Below are positions 1 through 5,400 of a stretch of DNA of 13,637 nt, in pieces. Source of the stretch: Melaminivora alkalimesophila (lineage in GTDB: Bacteria; Pseudomonadota; Gammaproteobacteria; Burkholderiales; Burkholderiaceae_C); NCBI RefSeq assembly GCF_000282995.1, contig NZ_ALEE01000680.1:1-13637 (forward strand), given 5' to 3'. A program made the translations under genes and the position numbers. The notes under the pieces were generated by a model. That model was given only the letters and a program-made list of their open reading frames with translations. It did no database searches and had not been told where the DNA came from. How positions within the stretch are numbered: the stretch's first letter is position 1; every line of letters begins with the position of its first letter.

Positions 1-816
1 GCCTGCGGCGGCCGGGCGCAGGCGCGGCACGGCGCCGCCCGCGGCATGGGCCTCCCGGCCGGCGCCGACCACCAGGATGCGCTCGGCCCCGAGGTGGATG
101 GCCGGAGCGATCGGCGCGGTCTGGCGCATCGAGCCGTCGCCGAAGTATTCGCTGTGGCCGTCGATCTCCACCGCCTGGGCGGGAAAGATGAAGGGGATGG
201 CCGAGGAGGCCAGCAGGTGCGCGTGCGTGATGCGCGTGCGCAGGGCCCGCCGCTGCGAGCGCACCCAGGGCTCGAAGTCCTCGTGGGCGTCGAAGAAGGT
301 GATGTGCTCGCCCGAGCTGTAGCTCGACGCCGTCACCGCCAGCGCCTGCAGCTGCCCGGCCTGGAACAGCCCGGGCAGGCGCTGCAGCGGCACCATGTCG
401 CGCAGCAACCGGCCCAGCGGCGCGTTGTCCAGCAGCGAGCGTGGCCGCGTGTAGTGCCAGCGCGCCAGCATCCAGCCGAGCGACACCAGCGTCAGCCAGC
501 GCGCGCCACTGCGCAGCATGCTGATCGCGTCGGCGTGGTAGACCTGCTGGGCGTCGAACTGGCTCCAGACCTGGGCGATGCGCCCCACCGCGTCGTCGAA
601 GTCGTCCGCCACGCAGGCCAGCGCGGCGGCGTTGATGGCGCCGGCGGAGGTGCCCGTCAGGATCGGGAAGGGGTAGGGCCCCGACTGCGCGCCGCATTCC
701 CGGCGCAGGTCGGCGATGGCCTGCAGGATGCCGACCTGGTAGGCCGCACGCGCGCCGCCGCCGGTCAGGACCAGGCCCGCACTGCCAGCCGGTGGTGGTG
801 GGGGTGGGGAGTGCAT
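1..816 (-). CDS. Patatin-like phospholipase (partial, C-terminus beyond left edge)
   Basis: This is a patatin-family lipid acyl hydrolase with a Ser-Asp dyad, expected to cleave acyl chains from phospholipids or other lipids. Visible motifs are the glycine-rich oxyanion-hole loop GGGARA at residues 19-24, the nucleophile elbow GTSAG at 55-59 (Ser57), and the catalytic Asp in DGS at 227-229 (Asp227). All three family signatures are therefore present in the 272 residues seen, and the reading frame is still open at base 1. The ATG at 816 is chosen because the patatin core starts only about 14 residues later; the start is followed by a run of six prolines (4-9). No signal peptide is visible, so it is probably cytoplasmic or peripheral to the membrane. 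It lies 46 bp after the Mrr-like gene on the same strand and is probably its operon partner. The family is certain from motifs; the substrate is unknown. Confidence 0.9.
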   Translation of the reverse strand, partial: MHSPPPPPPAGSAGLVLTGGGARAAYQVGILQAIADLRRECGAQSGPYPFPILTGTSAGAINAAALACVADDFDDAVGRIAQVWSQFDAQQVYHADAISMLRSGARWLTLVSLGWMLARWHYTRPRSLLDNAPLGRLLRDMVPLQRLPGLFQAGQLQALAVTASSYSSGEHITFFDAHEDFEPWVRSQRRALRTRITHAHLLASSAIPFIFPAQAVEIDGHSEYFGDGSMRQTAPIAPAIHLGAERILVVGAGREAHAAGGAVPRLRPAAAG

Positions 817-862
817 GGCGGCTTTCTAGCGCAAATCCCGGCCGCGGGGCCACCCGGCGGGC

Positions 863-1450
863 TCAGGCGGCCAGCAGCAGGGTGTCGAGCGCCGTGCCCT
901 CGAGAATCGCCAGGCCGTGTGCGGCCGCGAAGCGGCGCGCGGCCTCGCTGACGCTGCCCTGCAAGACGACGTAGGTGCCGGCCTGGGCGCCCTGTTGCTG
1001 CACCTGGGCGTGCAGGGCGCGCAGCGGCTCCACCCCGTGGCTGGCCGCCTTGTAGCGGCGCGCGGCGACCAGCACGAACTGCTCGGCATCGCCCTGGCGC
1101 AGCACGCGCAGATCGGCGTGCTGGATGTTGGGGGGAAGCGGCTCGACGGTGTGGCCCTCGGCGGTCCAGGCGCGGGTGAGCAGCGCCGCGAATTCGCGCC
1201 AGGGCATGGCCGCAGCGGCGCTGCGCGCCGCCTCCACCCGGGCGCGGCTGGGCGCGCGCCACTGGCGCCAGGCGGTGATGCCGCCGATCACGAAGATCGG
1301 CAGCGCCCCGGCGGCGGCAAAGGGCACGAGATGCGCCGGCAGCAGCGCCGCGCACAGCAGCACGATCGCGCCGCCGATCAGGAAGCTCACCCACCAGGGC
1401 GAGCGCAGCAGCACGGCAAAGCCCGAGTTCGGGGCCATCTTGAATTTCAT
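863..1450 (-). CDS. Membrane-anchored Mrr-like (restriction endonuclease fold) protein, active site probably degenerate
   Basis: The 195-aa product has two hydrophobic helices near the N-terminus (about 21-37 and 41-59), then a basic linker and a C-terminal domain (about 82-195) that resembles the Mrr_cat family of the PD-(D/E)xK superfamily. The core Asp is visible at Asp113 (HADLRV). The next strand reads VLVAARRYKA (126-135). In E. coli Mrr the matching strand carries Gln-x-Lys followed by Arg-Tyr, so here Gln would be Ala129 and Lys would be Arg131. It may be catalytically dead or use altered chemistry. Proteins of this layout are often labelled restriction endonuclease, but there is no methylase or specificity gene beside it, so a classical restriction system is not supported. 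The ATG at 1450 is used; Met5 is an alternative start. It sits between mnmH and the patatin gene with 46-bp gaps on both sides, suggesting one transcript. Confidence 0.72.
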   Translation of the reverse strand: MKFKMAPNSGFAVLLRSPWWVSFLIGGAIVLLCAALLPAHLVPFAAAGALPIFVIGGITAWRQWRAPSRARVEAARSAAAAMPWREFAALLTRAWTAEGHTVEPLPPNIQHADLRVLRQGDAEQFVLVAARRYKAASHGVEPLRALHAQVQQQGAQAGTYVVLQGSVSEAARRFAAAHGLAILEGTALDTLLLAA

Positions 1451-1496
1451 GGAACGGAAGGCGGGGCGGTTGGGTTGCGTTCGGGGAGTCGGTGGA

Positions 1497-2555
1497 TTAT
1501 CGATTTGCGCAGCCTTGCTGTACGGCCCGGGCCAGGGCCTCGATGCCCCGGGGCGAGAGGTCGGCGGCCGCGAGGCGCCGGCGTTCGTCCCAATGCCGGA
1601 AGTTGCGCTGCTGCGAGCGGCTGTAGTGCGGGTCGTAATGCAGGCGCATCAATTCCTCGAACAGCGGCGCCAGCTCGCCCGCCTGTGCCCAGGCCTGCCA
1701 GCGCTGCACGGTGGCACGGCCATGCAGCTCGGTGAGCTGGGCCAGCCGCTCGGCGAGGGCGGGGCGGTCGTCGCCCAGGTAGGCGTAGTCGCGCAGCAGG
1801 TAGGCCAGGCGCTCGCCGGGCGGGGCCTCGATCTCGATGCAGGGGGCCGCGCGCAGGCGCTGCACCAGCGGCACCGGCACCGACAGCCGGCCGATGCGCG
1901 CGCTCTCGCCTTCCACATACACCGGCCGCTCCAGGTCGAAGCCCTCCAGCGCCGTGGCGATCTGCGTCTCGAAATGTTTCTGCGACGGTTGCTCGACGCC
2001 CGGCAGCGCGCCCAGCAGCGAACCCTTGTGGCGCGCCAGGCCCTCCAGGTCGAGCACCTGCGCGCCCTGGTCGGCGAGCGCGTGCAGCACGCGTGTCTTG
2101 GCGCTGCCGGTGGCGCCGGCGATGACGCGCAGCGCCAGCCGCGGCGCCAGCGCCTCGATCTGGGCGATGACGTGGCGCCGGAAGGCCTTGTAGCCGCCGG
2201 CGAGCTGCTGCGCGTCCCAGCCGACCAGGCGCAGCCACTGCACCATGGAGCCGCTGCGCATGCCGCCGCGCCAGCAATAGACCAGCGGCCGCCACTCGGG
2301 CGGCCTGTCCGCCAGCGGCCCGGCCAAGTGGCGAGCCAGGTTGGCCGCGACCATGCCGCCGCCCACGCGCCGCGCCTCGAAGGCGCTGTGCTGCACGTAG
2401 AGGGTGCCGACGATCGCGCGCTCCTCGTCGTTTAGCACCGGGCAGTTGATGGCGCCGGGAATGTGGTCTTCGGCGAACTCGGCCGGGGTGCGCGCGTCGA
2501 TGAGCGCGTCGAAGCCGTGGCGGTCCTGCGGGCGGATGGGGCGGTGGTGGGACAC
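1497..2555 (-). CDS. mnmH: tRNA 2-selenouridine synthase (MnmH/SelU)
   Basis: MnmH replaces the sulfur of 2-thiouridine at wobble position 34 of certain tRNAs with selenium, using selenophosphate and a geranylated intermediate. The 352-aa protein has an N-terminal rhodanese domain (about 15-125) with the catalytic Cys94 in VYCWRGG, then a P-loop domain starting GATGSAKT at 147-154. The P-loop differs from GxxxxGK[ST] by Ala152 in place of the last Gly. Conserved family stretches include DARTPAEF, GAINCPVL and GGYKAFR. The frame stays open far upstream, but homology starts just after a GTG at 2555 (VSHHRP...), which gives the usual family length; no clear ribosome binding site supports it. It is divergent from selD, the source of its selenophosphate, with 117 bp between the start codons. 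It heads the minus-strand cluster with the Mrr-like and patatin genes. Function is secure; the exact start is less so. Confidence 0.93.
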   Translation of the reverse strand: MSHHRPIRPQDRHGFDALIDARTPAEFAEDHIPGAINCPVLNDEERAIVGTLYVQHSAFEARRVGGGMVAANLARHLAGPLADRPPEWRPLVYCWRGGMRSGSMVQWLRLVGWDAQQLAGGYKAFRRHVIAQIEALAPRLALRVIAGATGSAKTRVLHALADQGAQVLDLEGLARHKGSLLGALPGVEQPSQKHFETQIATALEGFDLERPVYVEGESARIGRLSVPVPLVQRLRAAPCIEIEAPPGERLAYLLRDYAYLGDDRPALAERLAQLTELHGRATVQRWQAWAQAGELAPLFEELMRLHYDPHYSRSQQRNFRHWDERRRLAAADLSPRGIEALARAVQQGCANR

Positions 2556-2672
2556 GGGGCGGGCGCGGTGCGCGGCGAATGAATCTGGGATGATCCGGCG
2601 CGATGGACTGGCTCGTCGTGCGCTGGCGCGCCGGTCGGCCCATTGTCCGTGAACCTGCAAACCCTGCCTGCC

Positions 2673-3743
2673 ATGAACGCCACTGCCCCGCTTTCCTCCG
2701 TCGCACCGCGCCTCACCTCCCTGTCCCACGGTGGGGGCTGCGGCTGCAAGATCGCGCCGGGCGTGTTGTCGCAGATCCTGGCGCAGAGCGGCGCGGCCGG
2801 GCTGGTGCCGCCCGAGCTGCTGGTGGGGCTGGAGACCGCCGACGATGCGGCGGTCTATCGCCTGAACGACGAACAGGCGCTGGTGGCGACCACCGACTTC
2901 TTCATGCCCATCGTGGACGATCCCTACGAGTTCGGCCGCATCGCCGCGACCAACGCGCTGTCGGACGTGTACGCCATGGGCGGGCGCCCCATCATGGCGC
3001 TGGCGCTGGTCGCCATGCCGATCGGCCAGCTGCCGCTGGAGACCATCGGCGCCATCCTGCGCGGCGGCCAGGACACCTGCCGCGCGGCCGGCATTCCCGT
3101 GGCGGGCGGCCACACCATCGATTCGGTCGAGCCCATCTACGGGCTGGTCGCGATGGGGCTGGTGCACCCCGAGCGGGTGCGGCGCAATGCCGGCGCCCGG
3201 CCGGGCGACGTGCTGATCCTGGGCAAGCCCCTGGGCGTGGGCGTGTACTCGGCGGCGCTGAAAAAGGAACAGCTCTCGGATGCCCACTACCGGGAGATGC
3301 TTGCCAGCACCACGCGCCTGAACACGCCCGGGCCGATCCTGGCCGACCTGGAGGGCGTGCACGCCATCACCGACGTGACCGGTTTCGGCCTGGCGGGCCA
3401 TGCGCTGGAGATGGCGCGCGGCGCCGGCGCCACGATCGCCATCGACTGGGCGCGCGTGCCCCTGCTGCCGGGCGTGGCCGAGCTGGCGGCGCAAGGCTTC
3501 GTGACCGGCGCGAGCGGGCGCAACTGGGCCGGCTACGGGGAGGCGGTGGCGCTGGAGGCGGGCCTGCCCGCGACCACCCAGGCGCTGGCGACCGACCCGC
3601 AGACCTCGGGCGGGCTGCTGGTGGCCTGCGCGCCCGAGGCGGCCGACCAGGTGCTGACGGTGTTCGCGCGCGAGGGCTTTGACCGGGCTGCGGTGGTGGG
3701 CGAGGTGCAGGCGGGAGAGGCCCGGCTGCGGGTGCGCGCCTGA
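2673..3743 (+). CDS. selD: Selenide, water dikinase (selenophosphate synthetase)
   Basis: SelD makes selenophosphate from selenide and ATP, with AMP and phosphate as other products. The 356-aa protein matches E. coli SelD along its whole length: the catalytic loop GGGCGCK (20-26, with Cys23 and Lys26 at the positions of E. coli Cys17 and Lys20), [31 protein letters not shown], the [11 protein letters not shown] segment and the C-terminal DPQTSGGLL. The active-site residue is Cys, not selenocysteine, so selD expression does not depend on Sec insertion. ATG 2673 is preferred. An in-frame TTG at 2643 would add ten residues without homology, and neither start has a good ribosome binding site. The gene is divergent from mnmH, which uses its product. 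No selA, selB or selC is in the window, so the visible use of selenium is tRNA modification. Confidence 0.95.
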   Translation: MNATAPLSSVAPRLTSLSHGGGCGCKIAPGVLSQILAQSGAAGLVPPELLVGLETADDAAVYRLNDEQALVATTDFFMPIVDDPYEFGRIAATNALSDVYAMGGRPIMALALVAMPIGQLPLETIGAILRGGQDTCRAAGIPVAGGHTIDSVEPIYGLVAMGLVHPERVRRNAGARPGDVLILGKPLGVGVYSAALKKEQLSDAHYREMLASTTRLNTPGPILADLEGVHAITDVTGFGLAGHALEMARGAGATIAIDWARVPLLPGVAELAAQGFVTGASGRNWAGYGEAVALEAGLPATTQALATDPQTSGGLLVACAPEAADQVLTVFAREGFDRAAVVGEVQAGEARLRVRA

Positions 3744-3860
3744 GCCCGTCGCAGGCCCTGCAGGGCGCGATCGGCGTGCGGCCAATCGCCCCACCGGCCG
3801 CAGGTTGAGGGCGCTTGGCTAGACTTTGCGCCACACCCACAGTTTCAATCCAACCACACC

Positions 3861-4952
3861 ATGGCAGTTACCGAACAGGCGCTGCTGGCAGCCCTCGCCA
3901 GCGTCCAGGATCCACACACCGGCAAGGATTTCGTCAGCGCGCGTGCCGTGCGCAATGTGCAGATCGATGGTGGCGACGTGGCCTTCGACGTCGAGCTGGG
4001 CTACCCGGCCAAGAGCCTGATTCCCGAACTGCGCAGCCAGCTCATCGCCGCCGCGCGCAGCGTGCCGGGCGTGCAGAACGTCTCGGCCAACGTCACGACG
4101 AACATCATCGCCCATGCGGTGCAGCGCGGCGTGCAGCTGCTGCCGGGCGTGAAGAACATCATCGCCGTGGCCTCGGGCAAGGGCGGGGTGGGCAAGAGCA
4201 CCACCGCCGTCAACCTGGCGCTGGCGCTGGCCGCCGAAGGCGCACGCGTCGGCCTGCTGGACGCCGACATCTACGGCCCCAGCATGCCGACCATGACGCG
4301 CACCTCGGGCAAGCCCGAGAGCCTGGACGGCAAGCTGATGGAGCCCAAGCACTCCATGGGCCTGCAGATCAATTCCATTGGCTTTCTGGTTGACGAGGCG
4401 CAGGCCATGATCTGGCGCGGCCCCATGGCCAGCCAGGCGTTGGAGCAGCTCATCATGCAGACGCGCTGGGACAATCTCGACTACCTGATCGTGGACATGC
4501 CGCCCGGCACCGGCGACATCCAGCTCACCATGGCGCAGAAAGTGCCCCTCACCGGCGCGGTGATCGTCACCACGCCGCAGGACATCGCCCTGATCGACGC
4601 CAAGAAGGGCATCACCATGTTCCAGAAGGTGAGCGTGCCGATCCTGGGGCTGGTCGAGAACATGGCGGTGCACGTGTGCAGCCATTGCGGCCATGCGGAG
4701 CACATCTTCGGCGCCGAAGGCGGCCGCAGGATGGCCGAGGCGCAGGGCCTGGACTACCTGGGGGCGCTGCCGCTGAAGATGTCGATCCGCGAGCAGGCCG
4801 ACAGCGGCCAGCCCACGGTGGCCGCCGAGCCCGAGGGCGAAGTGGCGGCGCTCTACAGGAACATCGCCCGCAAGGTGGCGGTGAAGGTCGCCCAGCAGTC
4901 CAAGGATTTCTCGAGCAAGTTCCCGACCATCACCATCAGCAAGAAAAGCTGA
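3861..4952 (+). CDS. apbC: Iron-sulfur cluster carrier ATPase ApbC/Mrp
   Basis: This is a P-loop ATPase of the Mrp/NBP35 family that binds a labile [4Fe-4S] cluster, probably at a dimer interface, and delivers it to cytoplasmic apo-proteins. The 363-aa product has an N-terminal MIP18/DUF59-type domain (about 5-80, with VQDPHTGKDF) and a deviant Walker A GKGGVGKS at 106-113. It also has the DADIYGPSMP segment, VDMPPGTGD (Walker B region) and the cluster-binding CSHC at 273-276. Length and domain order are typical. ATG 3861 fits the family start, although the upstream bases show no strong Shine-Dalgarno. It follows selD after 117 bp on the same strand, so it may have its own promoter. A molybdenum Fe-S oxidoreductase lies 450 bp downstream, a possible client by inference only. 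Confidence 0.95.
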   Translation: MAVTEQALLAALASVQDPHTGKDFVSARAVRNVQIDGGDVAFDVELGYPAKSLIPELRSQLIAAARSVPGVQNVSANVTTNIIAHAVQRGVQLLPGVKNIIAVASGKGGVGKSTTAVNLALALAAEGARVGLLDADIYGPSMPTMTRTSGKPESLDGKLMEPKHSMGLQINSIGFLVDEAQAMIWRGPMASQALEQLIMQTRWDNLDYLIVDMPPGTGDIQLTMAQKVPLTGAVIVTTPQDIALIDAKKGITMFQKVSVPILGLVENMAVHVCSHCGHAEHIFGAEGGRRMAEAQGLDYLGALPLKMSIREQADSGQPTVAAEPEGEVAALYRNIARKVAVKVAQQSKDFSSKFPTITISKKS

Positions 4953-4968
4953 GCGGGAGCTGAGCGGG
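4947..4968 (+). repeat. 11-bp tandem duplication over the apbC stop codon
   Basis: AGCTGAGCGGG occurs twice head to tail (4947-4957 and 4958-4968), followed by a further AGCGG. The first copy holds the last bases of apbC and its TGA; the second repeats the stop just downstream. It looks like a slippage duplication. Confidence 0.8.
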
Positions 4969-4986
4969 AGCGGCCCGAAGCGCGCC

Positions 4987-5226
4987 TCAGCGCGCCGGCG
5001 GCACCGGAATCGCCGGCGCATGCGCGCCCGTGGCCTCGCGGCTCTCGGGCAGGTAGGGATCCTCGCGCGGCGCCACTAGGCGTGCCAGGGCGCCCACCAG
5101 CAAGGTGAGGGCGATGGCGGCGACGATGATCCACACCGCGCGGCGCCGGTCCTGCGAGGCCGGGACCTTGCGCGGATGGATGGGCGGATCGGCGTCTTCG
5201 ATGCGGGAATCCGGAATGCGGGGCAT
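4987..5226 (-). CDS. Small single-pass membrane protein, function unknown
   Basis: This 79-aa protein has a polar, charged N-terminus (about residues 1-31, with a DRRR cluster just before the membrane), one clear transmembrane helix (about 32-52, starting VWIIVAAIALTLL), and a short proline-rich C-terminal tail. The Arg cluster ahead of the helix predicts the N-terminus inside and the tail in the periplasm. I recognise no family. Reality is supported by a perfect AGGAGG (5231-5236, read on the minus strand) 4 bases before the ATG. The layout also fits: it is convergent with apbC (34-bp gap) and divergent from the molybdopterin oxidoreductase (174-bp gap). A role beside the oxidoreductase is possible but nothing in the sequence shows it. 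Confidence 0.7.
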   Translation of the reverse strand: MPRIPDSRIEDADPPIHPRKVPASQDRRRAVWIIVAAIALTLLVGALARLVAPREDPYLPESREATGAHAPAIPVPPAR

Positions 5227-5230
5227 AGGA

Positions 5231-5236
5231 CCTCCT
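5231..5236 (-). promoter_or_regulatory. Consensus Shine-Dalgarno for the 79-aa membrane protein
   Basis: Read on the minus strand, this is AGGAGG, 4 bases before the ATG at 5226. It is the best ribosome binding site in the window and is the main evidence for the small gene and its start. Confidence 0.75.
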
Positions 5237-5262
5237 GGAAGGGCGAGGGTGGACGGGCGGCT

Positions 5263-5290
5263 GCGCCGTTCACGGCGCCTTCCCTTTTTA
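5263..5290 (+). terminator. Hairpin followed by a pyrimidine/T tract in the divergent gap
   Basis: GCGCCG (5263-5268), loop TTCA, CGGCGC (5273-5278), then CTTCCCTTTTTA. The stem of six GC pairs with a T-rich 3' side resembles an intrinsic terminator on the plus strand. It could stop read-through from apbC before the oxidoreductase gene. The T run begins several bases after the stem, so termination may be weak; an operator or leader structure is the alternative. Confidence 0.4.
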
Positions 5291-5400
5291 GGCCCGGGGC
5301 GCGCGCCGCTGCGTCGGACGGCGCCGCACGCGGGCCGGGTGCCGGCCGGCGCTGCGCCGCCATCGATTGACAGTCCGCCGCCAGCCACCAAGATAGCCCC

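Noticed and set aside
1125..2435. Plus-strand open frame of 436 codons opposite mnmH and the Mrr-like gene
   Set aside because: Overlaps two genes with recognised domains on the other strand and shows only biased composition.
2643..2672. Upstream TTG start for selD
   Set aside because: Adds ten residues with no family match and no ribosome binding site; ATG 2673 gives the usual SelD length.
3801..3860. Promoter for apbC from TTGAGG (3805-3810) and TAGACT (3820-3825)
   Set aside because: The hexamers are only 9 bases apart, too close for a sigma-70 promoter, and no -35 lies at the right distance.
4980..4995. GCGCGC-CTCA-GCGCGC hairpin between apbC and the 79-aa gene as a bidirectional terminator
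   Set aside because: No T run on either strand, and GC-only palindromes are common by chance in this composition.
3819..5021. Minus-strand open frame of 400 codons opposite apbC
   Set aside because: ApbC on the plus strand is unmistakable; the antisense product has no domain.
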